A stretch of 64,000 nucleotides of DNA, from contig NZ_CP054586.1 in NCBI RefSeq assembly GCF_003721435.2, forward strand, positions 299,939 through 363,938. Direction: 5' to 3'. Below, piece after piece: positions 41,634 to 50,231 of the stretch. Source of the DNA: Halorubrum sp. CBA1229 (GTDB lineage: Archaea; Halobacteriota; Halobacteria; Halobacteriales; Haloferacaceae). A program made the position numbers and the translations under genes. The notes under the pieces were generated by a model. That model saw only the letters and a list, made by a program, of their open reading frames with translations, was not told the DNA's origin and did not search any database. The stretch's first letter is position 1, and each line of letters starts with the position of its first letter.

Positions 41634-43022
41634 ATGAAGGCCGCCCTCGTCGACGGAATCCTCGAATCGTTGCGGATCGGTGTCGGCTTTCTCTGGACAG
41701 CGGCCTGGGCGATTATTATGGGCCTCACGATTACGAGCCTCGTCCAGGTCTACGTCTCCAAAGAGCGGATGGCCCAAGTCCTTGGGGAAGGGGATCTGAG
41801 CGGACTCACGAAGGCAACGGTCTTCGGTGCTGCGAGTAGCGGCTGTAGCTTCGGTGCAGTAGCGATTGGTAAGGGACTGTTCAAGAAGGGAGCACACACA
41901 GTGAATTTCCTCGCCTTCATGTTTGCCTCGACAAACCTCATCGTAGAATTGGGGCTGATGATCCTGATTCTGCTGGGGTGGGAGTTTCTGGTCGCCGAAC
42001 TCCTCGGCGGCCTCATCCTTATCGCCGTCATGGCGCTCCTGGTCCATTTGACTCTCCCGGAGAACCTCTTCGACGAAGTTCGGGAGGAACTGAATCAACG
42101 TGATCACGAACACGGCGTCACCGAGGATCCGACCTGCGGGATGGAGGGCAAAGACGAGTACTCGCTGACGACCGACGGGGGTGAAACGGTGAAGTTCTGC
42201 TCGAAGGGGTGTATGGAGACATATCAACAGGAAATCGCCAGTTCCGGTGGGTGGCGTGACGAACTCCTCTCGTGGGGCGGGTGGTACAAGGTCGGGAACC
42301 AGTACCGCAAGGAGTGGTCGATGATCTGGAAGGACGTCATCGCGGGCTTTCTGATCTCAGGGTTCGTCATCGTCTTCGTCCCGCAGTGGGTGTGGAACAC
42401 GCTCTTCCTTCAGGGCGACAGTTTGCTGGTGAGCGCAGAGAACGCCATCATGGGCGTGACGATCGCTGTCCTCAGCTTTGTCGGCAGTATGGGCAATGTC
42501 CCCTTTGCCGTCGCGCTCTGGGGCGGTGGGATCAGCTTTGCGGGCGTCATCGCGTTCGTCTACGCCGACCTCATCACGATTCCTGTCCTCAACGTTTACC
42601 GGAAATACTACGGCTGGAAGGTGATGCTGTACATTCTCGGCATCTTCTTCGTGACGATGGCCTTCACAGGCTTCCTCATGGAAGAACTGTTCAACATCCT
42701 CGGAATTGTTCCAAACCTCGCCGGCGGTGAGACTGCGACCGAACAAACGTACTTTGAGATCAATTACACCTTCTATCTCAACATTATCGCGTTCGGGCTC
42801 TCCGGATTCCTCCTCTACGTCTACCGGCGTGGCCTCGGTGCCCCCGGCCAGTACCGCGATCCGGTCTGTGGAATGCGGACCGACGAGAAGGGACCGACCG
42901 TGACCCACGACGGGGAAACATACTACTTCTGCTCTCAAGCCTGTAGGCAAAAATTTGAAAAGAAGCCGAATGAATTCGCTCATCAGAAACCAGAATTTCA
43001 AGATCACAGTCACGACCACTAA
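41634..43022 (+). CDS. DUF318-type permease with two YHS metal domains
   Basis: About 462 residues from the ATG at 41634 (the frame opens earlier at 41547, but that part is not protein-like). Two four-helix permease halves resemble the UPF0718/DUF318 (ArsP-like) fold, with SSGCSFGAVAIGK (C71) and the matching GSMGNVPFAVALW. Between the halves and again at the C-terminus are YHS domains: DPTCGM…FCSKGC (~163-190) and DPVCGM…YYFCSQACR (~406-440). The His-rich end HDHSHDH adds ligands. It likely moves a metal or metalloid across the membrane, loaded by the cytosolic YHS domains; which one is unknown. Confidence 0.8.
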   Translation: MKAALVDGILESLRIGVGFLWTAAWAIIMGLTITSLVQVYVSKERMAQVLGEGDLSGLTKATVFGAASSGCSFGAVAIGKGLFKKGAHTVNFLAFMFASTNLIVELGLMILILLGWEFLVAELLGGLILIAVMALLVHLTLPENLFDEVREELNQRDHEHGVTEDPTCGMEGKDEYSLTTDGGETVKFCSKGCMETYQQEIASSGGWRDELLSWGGWYKVGNQYRKEWSMIWKDVIAGFLISGFVIVFVPQWVWNTLFLQGDSLLVSAENAIMGVTIAVLSFVGSMGNVPFAVALWGGGISFAGVIAFVYADLITIPVLNVYRKYYGWKVMLYILGIFFVTMAFTGFLMEELFNILGIVPNLAGGETATEQTYFEINYTFYLNIIAFGLSGFLLYVYRRGLGAPGQYRDPVCGMRTDEKGPTVTHDGETYYFCSQACRQKFEKKPNEFAHQKPEFQDHSHDH

Positions 43023-43130
43023 CGCCAGTAGAGTGGGATAGTCATTTGTCTAGATTCGAACTCTTTTTCATTATCAGTGGAGAGTGCTTCACAAATCAAC
43101 ACTTAAACCGCTCCCAGCCTGTTTTGCCCT

Positions 43131-43832
43131 ATGACAAAAACAACAAGCGAAATCCAATCTCTCGGTCAGATTCTCGAATCGAGTACGTGGCTTAACTTGA
43201 TACTAGCCATCCAGCTGGTGGTTGGAATCACTTACGTGTATGTGACAGGTGATACCGTGGGACGATGGACTCACTTCGTTATACCGTTTATTTGGTTTAC
43301 CGCATCTGGATGGGTTTTATGGCATACCCGTCCCCCTACAACGAGCTGGATATACCGAGTCGGTGCCGGGTTATTTGTCGCAATCTACTTTCTCATTATG
43401 TTATATTTTTCAGGCTTAGTCGGCCCATCTACCTCCCACCTCGGGCAACTCACTGGGGCCACCGATTACGGCTTGACGTGGGGGCGCTCACTAGGCTGGA
43501 GCCCCGTTCTACTCTACACTGGGAATATAATTACAGCTACAATCATACCCTATCAAGCAGTCGGCCTGTTCGCAATGGCATATCTTGTATATGACGCAGT
43601 ACTGAGCTTTTCTCAGTCAGCGGTTGGGGGCGTTATAGGAATCGTGGCGTGTCCGGCCTGCGTCAGCCCAATCGTGCTAGCACTTGTGGGCGGAGTGGGT
43701 GGCACTACAACGACAATATTGTTCGGTACCTATGGATATGAATTTGCGACAGTCCTATTTCTTTTAGGGCTAGCTATTCTCTATCATCGAAATCGGCTTG
43801 CGATAGTAGTCTCGCAGTTACAGGGGAGCTAA
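43131..43832 (+). CDS. AT-rich multi-helix membrane protein with CPAC motif
   Basis: A 233-residue protein with about seven membrane helices. A membrane-embedded CPACVSP (~180-186) is followed by a glycine-rich turn GGVGGTTTTILFG, reminiscent of metal-handling membrane proteins, but no family is assigned. The gene and its flanks are markedly poorer in GC than the neighbours, which suggests recent transfer. It follows the YHS permease by about 110 nt on the same strand, so a link to metal transport is possible. Confidence 0.6.
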   Translation: MTKTTSEIQSLGQILESSTWLNLILAIQLVVGITYVYVTGDTVGRWTHFVIPFIWFTASGWVLWHTRPPTTSWIYRVGAGLFVAIYFLIMLYFSGLVGPSTSHLGQLTGATDYGLTWGRSLGWSPVLLYTGNIITATIIPYQAVGLFAMAYLVYDAVLSFSQSAVGGVIGIVACPACVSPIVLALVGGVGGTTTTILFGTYGYEFATVLFLLGLAILYHRNRLAIVVSQLQGS

Positions 43833-44024
43833 CTCGATCGAATACGTTCTACCCACTTTGCGCCAGCGTTACAACGGTTAGCTGGGAGAATATTGACGGG
43901 TCGTGGGACACACAGAGGGGATAGACAGCCACACTGAACTGTTCGTATCTATCGAAACTGGTACAGTAATGACTCGCGAACACCAGATAATGAATGGTAG
44001 CTATTCCGGACTGAGGTGGAGTAT

Positions 44025-44621
44025 ATGAATAAACGGCGAGCGGACTTCCTCGCCAGTCTCCTTGTCACTGCTGTCCTCCTCATCGGCAGTGCGCTCGGTT
44101 GGCAAGCCTACCAGCAAAAACAATCCATCGAGCAAATGGGGTCGATGATGGGAATGGATTCATCGGTAGGGGCGATGCATGGGACGAACCCCATCTGGTA
44201 CATCGGTGGGACTCTTCTCGTCTCAGCGGTCATTATTGGGGGATATCTTTTGATTCGGAACGACCTCACTAACACAGCTGTACCCGACGACACGCAGGCC
44301 AAGACGGAGAGTCAAACTGTTTCCGAGACGGATAACTCGCCCGAGGAAGCGGCCCAATCGAGCGGCGTTATCAATCCAGAATCTCAACCGCAGGCACGTG
44401 TGTTGGACCTGCTGCCCGATGACGAACGTCGTATCCTCGAGCCAGTCCTCTCCTCACCCGGCATCACCCAGATCGAATTGCGGGACCGATCGAACTTCTC
44501 GAAGAGCAAGGTGAGTCAGACAGTAAGTGCCCTCGAGAAACGTGGGCTGTTGTATCGTGAACGCCAGGGGCGAACGTATCGTATCTATCCAAGTGATGAT
44601 TTACAGGAGAATCAGGCATAG
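44025..44621 (+). CDS. Membrane-anchored MarR-like regulator with Met-rich outer loop
   Basis: About 198 residues (an in-frame ATG at 44016 adds three). Helix 1 (~8-26) and helix 2 (~53-74) are separated by a short loop QMGSMMGMDSSVGAMHG, with five Met and one His, which should face outside. After a disordered acidic linker the C-terminal ~75 residues form a winged helix (DERRILEPVLSSPGITQIEL, SKSKVSQTVSALEKRGLLYR). It looks like a one-component membrane sensor with a potential Cu(I)-binding loop and a cytosolic DNA-binding domain. Similar haloarchaeal proteins exist without assigned signal. The metal role is inferred from the loop and neighbours. Confidence 0.72.
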   Translation: MNKRRADFLASLLVTAVLLIGSALGWQAYQQKQSIEQMGSMMGMDSSVGAMHGTNPIWYIGGTLLVSAVIIGGYLLIRNDLTNTAVPDDTQAKTESQTVSETDNSPEEAAQSSGVINPESQPQARVLDLLPDDERRILEPVLSSPGITQIELRDRSNFSKSKVSQTVSALEKRGLLYRERQGRTYRIYPSDDLQENQA

Positions 44622-44963
44622 TAACTACCCTGCTACGCAGTCGTTACTCGCTTTTGCTCGCACGTTGAGGACGGAACTCGCGCCTTCCATGGAGGAAATG
44701 ACCTACTATCTTGGGGCAGTTGCCCCTCCACCCACGGACATTCGCCTTGTTTGACGGTCGAAACTTGGTGATCAGCAGTTCCCGCCCAATAGGGTGACTT
44801 ATCAGACACTCTCCAGCCACGAGCCTCCTTTTTATATTGGACTGAGATAAGAAACTGTGGGTTCGCCCAAGCGACCCATTCGGTATCGTGCTAAAGCAGT
44901 GGCCCATCCGCCGCTCTGAGCCTTCAGAACGTTCAGAACTGCTCAGGCCGGTCGGTATCTCGA
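44622..44963. other. Intergenic stretch without a supported gene
   Basis: About 340 nt. A 21-codon ORF from 44690 and a longer minus-strand frame are open but neither looks protein-like. GAACGTTC near 44926 is a short palindrome. The right end carries the motif described next. Confidence 0.4.
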
Positions 44964-44978
44964 CTTTGGATTGTTAAG
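44964..44978 (+). promoter_or_regulatory. Putative metal-regulon motif before small YHS gene
   Basis: CTTTGGATTGTTAAG, 52-66 nt before the YHS gene start; it shares ACTTTGGATT and a following TAAG with the copZ promoter element. Confidence 0.5.
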
Positions 44979-45029
44979 AGCAAAGTGCTTGATTTATCGC
45001 CCCGTACATTAGATGCGGGGTGAAACCGA

Positions 45030-45170
45030 ATGGCAACTGATCCCGTCTGTGGAATGGACGTCGACGAAACCGATGCAGCGGCTACTGCCGAGTACGATGG
45101 TCAGACGTACTACTTCTGTGCCGAAGGATGCAAGGACACGTTCACCTCGGCACCGGAGGAATACGTCTAA
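45030..45170 (+). CDS. Stand-alone YHS-domain protein
   Basis: Forty-six residues, essentially one YHS domain: DPVCGMDVDE at the start and YYFCAEGCKDTF near the end. The cysteine arrangement (CGM…C-x3-C) matches the YHS domains of the permease at 41634-43022. Such proteins bind metal (copper, silver or zinc in studied cases) and may shuttle it. The metal-regulon motif lies ahead of it and the Lrp-TRASH gene follows 90 nt later. Confidence 0.8.
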   Translation: MATDPVCGMDVDETDAAATAEYDGQTYYFCAEGCKDTFTSAPEEYV

Positions 45171-45259
45171 ACGTCACAACCACCGAGAAAGCCCCGCGTC
45201 TGGCGTCGTAGCTTCCCCCTCAACCCACCCCCCTTTCCCCACCCCCGGTTCATCTTTCA

Positions 45260-45850
45260 ATGACACAAAATGCGATTGACGACACGGATCGTGAGATCCT
45301 CCGACTCCTCGAGGAGAACGCACGTCGTTCGTACAATGAAATCGCTGAAGCAGTAAATCTCTCAGCCCCGTCTGTTTCGGCGCGTATCCGTCGATTGGAA
45401 CAAGACGGCGTTATTCGTCAATTCACAGTCGACACCGATCGAACGCAGTACGAAAACCGGGTGCGTATCATGGTGCGTTTCCAATCTGTACTCGATAGTG
45501 CGGACTCACTTCGAGAGTCAGTTATCCAGGCCCCATACGTGGAACACGTATTCACAACTGCTGAAGGTGAGATTATCGCCGTGGCGACTCCACCACGCCC
45601 CACAATCGGAAGCTGGGTGCAACAAAATATTCCACTGAGTGATGTCCGGCGATACGATGTGCAATTGCTGTCGAGCATCACCCACTCCACGTATTCAAAC
45701 GGAACGGAGTCTACACTTACATCCGCAAACTGTGGGAGCACGGTTCGCGAAGACGGATTAGCCTCGCGTGTTGGTGGTTCCCTCCAACAGTTTTGTTGCG
45801 AAGAATGTGAATCTGCATTTCGGAAACAGCATGAGGATTCCCCAGGATAA
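45260..45850 (+). CDS. Lrp/AsnC regulator with TRASH domain
   Basis: A 196-residue regulator. Residues ~5-60 form an AsnC-type HTH (DTDREILRLLEENARRSYNE, PSVSARIRRLEQDGVI). The middle is an RAM-like alpha/beta segment with VEHVFTTAEGEIIA. The last ~45 residues are TRASH-like with NCGSTV and QFCCEECESAF, a metal-sensing cysteine set. It is an intact relative of the frameshifted gene at 25804-26378. This family is known to control copper genes in Halobacterium. It may therefore regulate the YHS, SHOCT and DUF302 genes around it, and perhaps copA and copZ too. Confidence 0.82.
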   Translation: MTQNAIDDTDREILRLLEENARRSYNEIAEAVNLSAPSVSARIRRLEQDGVIRQFTVDTDRTQYENRVRIMVRFQSVLDSADSLRESVIQAPYVEHVFTTAEGEIIAVATPPRPTIGSWVQQNIPLSDVRRYDVQLLSSITHSTYSNGTESTLTSANCGSTVREDGLASRVGGSLQQFCCEECESAFRKQHEDSPG

Positions 45851-46085
45851 CGGGGACTATTTTTTCAATAGGCCGAGCAGGCCAATTGCCGCAGGGTCTG
45901 CCCCCGAGCCGGTTCACGAAACGTGGGAAAAGCGGGGAGCTCCTCGAATTCGGCGGATATGAACGGTCGCATCTCTGAAAAACAGTTATAACGCTCTATA
46001 CACGCTCTCGAACGTTCTCCTGCGTGGATTCACACCCACGTCGATAACCCCCGAGCGGTCCTACGAGTAACCGAGGAGAAAGACA

Positions 46086-46406
46086 ATGACTAATTTCAAA
46101 CTCGGCCGCTGGCTGCTGGTGGCACTCGCGATCATCGGACTCGCGTTCGCCGCCCCCGCGGTCAGCGCACACGGCACTGACACGACCGCAGACGACGCGC
46201 CCACGGACAATACCACCGCAGATGAATGGGCCACGTGGATGGAGGCACAGATGACCGAACACATGGGCCCTGGTAGCGTCGAGTGGATGGAGTCGCACAT
46301 GGGTGTGACCGTCGACGAAATGGCCCAGGACATGGCTGACGAGGAATACCACGACGGGACTGACGACGACTACAACGGCGGGATGTACGGGCAGGGCCAC
46401 TGCTGA
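46086..46406 (+). CDS. Secreted Met/His/Asp-rich small protein
   Basis: A 106-residue protein with a cleavable signal (LLVALAIIGLAFAAPAVSAHG). The mature part is acidic with eleven Met and several His in EAQMTEHMGPGSVEWMESHM and …MAQDMADEEYHDGTDDDY, ending MYGQGHC. Spaced Met/His residues suggest weak copper or silver binding outside the cell, comparable in style (not homology) to CopK or SilE. It is followed by a SHOCT membrane protein on the same strand. Confidence 0.65.
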   Translation: MTNFKLGRWLLVALAIIGLAFAAPAVSAHGTDTTADDAPTDNTTADEWATWMEAQMTEHMGPGSVEWMESHMGVTVDEMAQDMADEEYHDGTDDDYNGGMYGQGHC

Positions 46407-46461
46407 TAGGCCCTGACCGTTTCGATCGCTTCGACTGAACGCAATTCACCAATCCACAATA

Positions 46462-46824
46462 ATGACGCAACTCACCACGCACATCGGACGCACTGCTCGT
46501 CGACTCACGATACTCGCTGTTCCGCTGTTGGTCGCGGCGACTGGAACGGCTGCTGCCCACGGTAGTGGAAGCTACGGCGGCGGTATGATGGGCGGCGGCT
46601 GGGGCGGAATGGGCGGACTCGGCGGCTTCGGGATGCTCGGAGGCGGAATGTTCCTCTGGCCGTTGCTCCTGATCGGACTCGTCCTGCTCCTCATGTACGG
46701 GACTAACCGCGAAGAACAGACCTCGAAGACGGATACTGCACTCGCTGAACTCCGCGAGCGCTACGCGCGGGGTGAACTCTCGGACGAGGAGTTCGAGAAC
46801 CGACGATCCTCGCTCACCCAGTGA
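46462..46824 (+). CDS. Met/Gly-rich membrane protein with SHOCT domain
   Basis: A 120-residue protein. After an N-terminal signal-like helix (~20-34) comes a Gly/Met segment with GGGMMGGGWGGMGG-type runs, then one membrane helix (~68-82), and a C-terminal SHOCT domain with LAELRERYARGELSDEEFEN. SHOCT is a short oligomerisation module. Related proteins are encoded at 47778, 48643 (fused to halocyanin) and 52525. Function unknown; the Met-rich part could bind Cu(I). Confidence 0.75.
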   Translation: MTQLTTHIGRTARRLTILAVPLLVAATGTAAAHGSGSYGGGMMGGGWGGMGGLGGFGMLGGGMFLWPLLLIGLVLLLMYGTNREEQTSKTDTALAELRERYARGELSDEEFENRRSSLTQ

Positions 46825-46942
46825 GTATCAACACCCTCCGTCCATGTACCCTTCCACGTCGTCCACATACATTCGTATTGCCGGCTGGCACCTTCAGGGG
46901 TGCTACAGCGACCACGAGAGAGTGGACTAGAATGACGGGGCG

Positions 46943-46960
46943 ATTTGCTGGGTCAGCAAA
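46943..46960. promoter_or_regulatory. Second copy of palindrome TTTGCTG-GGT-CAGCAAA
   Basis: ATTTGCTGGGTCAGCAAA matches the 39013-39031 operator over 18 positions. The surrounding region 46,825-47,177 has no supported gene; the palindrome lies ~220 nt before the next ORF, so it may control the genes to the right. Confidence 0.6.
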
Positions 46961-47177
46961 CGGACCTGGCCGGTTATGCCTCGTGCAATCGTCCATAGTA
47001 TTGTGGAGAGAAAGAACGAACACACAAAATGTTGAAAAAGCAACTGAGCTAACCTGACGACAAGGACTCTCCGACTCCGTCGGGGACGACTCAAGCGATC
47101 TAAACAGACCTCGGCGTGCGTCGACTCCAGTCACAGACCGAGACGAAATGTGCGTCACGACAAAATCAACCACCACA

Positions 47178-47351
47178 ATGAAGCACTCACAACACAATAT
47201 CCGAATCGACTCACGAAAACAACGCAGACAGGCTGCCGAACGCCGACGACTCCGCGCATTCACCGCCTCAGAAGCGTCTGGCGGCGCTGGATTGACCGAA
47301 GCGGAAGCAACGAAGCTCATCGCAAGCTTGGAAGCCAAAAACACCCGATAG
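47178..47351 (+). CDS. Small basic hypothetical protein
   Basis: Fifty-seven residues from the ATG at 47178. The N-terminal half is strongly basic (RIDSRKQRRQAAERRRLRAF), unusual for haloarchaea, and the C-terminal half forms an amphipathic helix (EAEATKLIASLEAKN). It ends 4 nt before the DUF302 gene, so it could be a small co-transcribed protein, but chance cannot be excluded. No family recognised. Confidence 0.4.
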   Translation: MKHSQHNIRIDSRKQRRQAAERRRLRAFTASEASGGAGLTEAEATKLIASLEAKNTR

Positions 47352-47355
47352 ACCA

Positions 47356-47775
47356 ATGACGTATACCATCACCACAACGATCGATGCACAGTTCGACGAT
47401 GTCGTAACCGCAGTCACGACCGCACTACAGGACGAAGGCTTCGGCATCCTCTGTGACATCGACGTCAAAACGACCCTGAAGGAAAAGCTCGATGTCGACG
47501 TAGACCAATACCGGATTCTCGGGGCGTGTAACCCTCCACTCGCCCACGAGGGGCTCGCCGAAGAGCCGGAATTGGGGGCCCTGCTCCCGTGTAACGTCAT
47601 CGTCTACGAGACGGATGCCGGTGACGTCGTCGTGAGCGCCGTCGACCCCCAGCAACTGGTCGGCATCACGGAGAATCCAGACCTCGACGAGATCGCGGTC
47701 GACGTGCACGAACGATTCGAGCGCGTCATCGCAACGGTCTCAGACGAGTTGGGAACGGTGCCAGAGGAGGAGTGA
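47356..47775 (+). CDS. DUF302 family protein
   Basis: A 139-residue protein with the DUF302 core: FDDVVTAVTTALQDEGFGIL, CDIDVKTTLKEKLDVDVDQY, ILGACNPPLAHEGLAEEPEL and LLPCNVIVYETDAGDVVVSA. The domain binds small ligands and often appears with redox or copper proteins, but its role is unknown. It overlaps or abuts the SHOCT gene to the right, so these are an operon. Confidence 0.85.
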   Translation: MTYTITTTIDAQFDDVVTAVTTALQDEGFGILCDIDVKTTLKEKLDVDVDQYRILGACNPPLAHEGLAEEPELGALLPCNVIVYETDAGDVVVSAVDPQQLVGITENPDLDEIAVDVHERFERVIATVSDELGTVPEEE

Positions 47776-47777
47776 CG

Positions 47778-48131
47778 ATGTCTTCGTCGAATCAACTCGA
47801 CACCACGACTATCGTGCTCCTGATCCTCGGGGCGTTCATCGTCCTCCCGTTGCTCACCATGGGGATGGGGTTCGGAGGGATGATGGGCTACGGAGGGATG
47901 ATGGGCTACGGCGGGACCACCAGCGGGTGGTGGCCGTTCGTCGGGATGCTCGTCCCGCTCATCTTCCTCCTCATCCTCCTTGGCGGTGGCTACCTCGTCG
48001 TCCGACGTGCGAATGAAAGCCAGACGTCTCGAAACCCCGCGATGGAGGAACTCCGCACGGCGTACGCTCGCGGCGACCTCACCGACGAAGAGTTCGAATC
48101 CCGCCGCGAGAAACTCGAACGGTCGGAGTAA
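47778..48131 (+). CDS. Met/Gly-rich membrane protein with SHOCT domain
   Basis: About 117 residues from the ATG at 47778 (an in-frame GTG at 47772 overlaps the preceding stop). Two hydrophobic segments flank a loop with GMGFGGMMGYGGMMGYGG-like repeats, and the C-terminal end is a SHOCT domain (LRTAYARGDLTDEEFESRRE). It is the second of four similar proteins in this island and probably translates together with DUF302. Confidence 0.77.
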   Translation: MSSSNQLDTTTIVLLILGAFIVLPLLTMGMGFGGMMGYGGMMGYGGTTSGWWPFVGMLVPLIFLLILLGGGYLVVRRANESQTSRNPAMEELRTAYARGDLTDEEFESRREKLERSE

Positions 48132-48307
48132 ACTCAACGAGTACACACCCAGGTGCGTATATCCGGAGCCTGTGTATTCGATTTCGTTCGTCAAGCTATT
48201 CCCTATCACCACTGTGTGAGCAGGACTTCGAATCGAAGAAATGGGAGACTCTCAGCTTACGATTCTGAATAGTAATGTGGTTAAGTTACAATACCGTAGT
48301 ATACAAT

Positions 48308-48616
48308 GTGACCGAAGTAATCCTCTTCACCCAAGAGACGTGCGGGGCATGCACAACACAGCGGGAGAAAAACGACGGCCTCGAGGACAAGTATCCGGAC
48401 GTGCAGTTCCGGGAGGTCGACATCCGGAAAGATCTGGAAACGGCCGAAGAATACGGCGTCCGAAAGACGCCGACGACACTCGTCTACGCGAACGGAGAGC
48501 AGACCGCCGAGTTCATCGGCATCGTCGACCGGAACGACCTCGAGTCAGCCATCGAGCGCGCGACCCAGCAACCGTCTGGACTCGTCCAGCGCCTCGTCGA
48601 TGCCGTGCGAAAATAA
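48308..48616 (+). CDS. Thioredoxin-fold protein with CGAC active site
   Basis: About 102 residues from the GTG at 48308. The strand TEVILFTQETCGACTTQREK holds the redox-active C12-x-x-C15 (CGAC), and KTPTTLVYANGEQ has the cis-proline motif. The C-terminal helix is thioredoxin-like. It might keep cysteine-rich metal proteins reduced. The frame upstream to 48275 has no thioredoxin match, so the GTG is preferred. It lies 26 nt before the halocyanin-SHOCT gene. Confidence 0.82.
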   Translation: MTEVILFTQETCGACTTQREKNDGLEDKYPDVQFREVDIRKDLETAEEYGVRKTPTTLVYANGEQTAEFIGIVDRNDLESAIERATQQPSGLVQRLVDAVRK

Positions 48617-48642
48617 CGACCAGCAGACCGATTCAAACCACA

Positions 48643-49374
48643 TGACGAACTATAACCGACGTCAGTTCCTGGGAGTACTCGGTGCCGGCGCAATCGCCGG
48701 TGTAGGATCACTCAGCCAGCGAGCGCACAGGAGACGCCCGTCGTGAAGATGGGCAACAACTACTTCGACCCGATCGGACTCCACGTCGAACCCGGCACGA
48801 CCGTTCGCTTCGAGCTAGCGGCCGGAGCCCACTCGGCGACCGCCTACGAGAATCGGATTCCATCCGACGCCAGCGCATTCAACAGTGGAACCATCTCGTC
48901 GGGATCCTTCGAGTACACGTTCGAAGAGCCAGGCACGTACGACTACTACTGCATCCCGCACAAGTCGGTCGGGATGGTCGGCCGCATCGTCGTCGGCAGC
49001 CCCGGCGGCCCGGCCGAGGAGAGCTCAATCCCCGACGGCGAGGTCCCCGATAGCGAGACGATCGTCCAGAACGGCGCCGTGGCCATCGGCTCGGACGTCG
49101 ACGGAAGCGGGAGCACCGGTGGCGGCATGATGGGGCCCGGCGGAGGGGGCATGATGGGTGGCTCGAGAGGCGGGTGGGGCGGCGTCCCGTTCGTCGGCGG
49201 GCACTCGGAATGCTCGGCTTAGCTGGCGGACTCCTCTATTGGGCACTAGGACGAGGTGACGCATCTCCCGAGAGCGATGATTCCGCGATGGAAACCCTCC
49301 AACGCCGTTACGCACGAGGCGAGATCGACGAAGAAGAGTTCCAGAAGCGTCGTGAGCGGTTGGAAGACAGGTGA
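48643..49374 (+). pseudogene. Halocyanin-SHOCT fusion gene with two frameshifts
   Basis: Three frames join into one gene. It begins at ATG 48643 with a Tat signal (NRRQFLGVLGAGAIAGVGSL). A shift near 48705-48722 leads into the copper domain (TPVVKMGNNYFDPIGL, ligands in GAHSATAYE and YYCIPHKSVGM). After a Gly/Met linker a second shift (one G missing near 49197-49201) leads to ALGMLGLAGGLLYWALGRG and a SHOCT end (QRRYARGEIDEEEFQ). The expected protein of ~245 residues has a halocyanin domain, one membrane helix and SHOCT. Two independent shifts mean a pseudogene or assembly error. Confidence 0.75.
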
Positions 49375-49469
49375 AACGCCTCGTCGATGTTCGGTAAGTC
49401 AGCGAATCGCGTCGGGTGCCCTCGATCGATCCGTCCGGCCGCGGATACCACCTTCGTTCGAGCGCGTCG

Positions 49470-50231
49470 TCACGTCGTTCGAGTTCCGCGGTAGTACACC
49501 CACACGGCGAGGAGTCCGACGACGAGGAGATAGCCGGCCCCCCAGCCGAGCGACGCAGCCGTGTCCAAGTCCGTCGTGAGTCCGGTATCGACCATCACGC
49601 GGACGGGATGGTAGCCCGGGAAGAGTTTCATCCACCACTCGGGTTCAGACTGGACGAACAGCGGGTCCTGAAACAGTCCGATATCGATCATCGGGAGGAT
49701 CAACATAATCCACAGGCCGGCCAGGCGGTTGAAGACGGCGCCGACGAGCATCCCAATAAGTCCGTAGGTAACTGAAAGGACGAGCATCGCGGCGACGAAC
49801 CACCACAGCTGTTCGGGCTGGAAGTCGATGAGCATCACCCCGACGGAGACAGCGACCACGACAAGCGTGATGACTGCAAGGACGCCGAACCGTGCGGCGA
49901 TGACCTGCCGTGCTCGGTAGCCGACGACAGCGAGGCGGCCGTCCGTGTCTCTCGCCTCGCGCATTAGGAATAGACCGGCCAACCCGACGATGAACGAACT
50001 CGTGATCGGTGTCATGATCACGCCGTGGACCTCGGGCATCCCCCGCATCACGGTCGTCGTCTCGCCGTCGACGAGCGTCCGGACCGGCATCTGGACGTCC
50101 TGGGTGACCGCGAAGGCGAGCGTGATGAACGACACTGGGAGGACGACCAGGAGCGCTACGAGGACGTAGTTGCGGGCGTGTTCCCGGAGCCCGATACCGA
50201 ACGCCGTGGCCGTTCGGTTCACGCTGACCAC
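49470..50231 (-). CDS. ABC-2 type transporter permease, second subunit
   Basis: A 253-residue membrane protein with about six helices in the ABC-2/NosY-like pattern, starting near VRTATAFGIGLREHARNY-like polar segment and a large extracytoplasmic loop before TSSFIVGLAGLFLMREARD. It overlaps the preceding permease gene by 13 nt. With its partner and ATPase it forms an exporter. Cargo unknown; blue-copper and SHOCT genes nearby make a membrane-copper or lipid role possible, as for NosDFY, but this is a guess. Confidence 0.8.
   Translation of the reverse strand: MVSVNRTATAFGIGLREHARNYVLVALLVVLPVSFITLAFAVTQDVQMPVRTLVDGETTTVMRGMPEVHGVIMTPITSSFIVGLAGLFLMREARDTDGRLAVVGYRARQVIAARFGVLAVITLVVVAVSVGVMLIDFQPEQLWWFVAAMLVLSVTYGLIGMLVGAVFNRLAGLWIMLILPMIDIGLFQDPLFVQSEPEWWMKLFPGYHPVRVMVDTGLTTDLDTAASLGWGAGYLLVVGLLAVWVYYRGTRTT

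Noticed and set aside
44644..44907. 87-codon minus-strand frame in the 44.6-45.0 kb gap
   Set aside because: No homology-like pattern or promoter; composition resembles random sequence.
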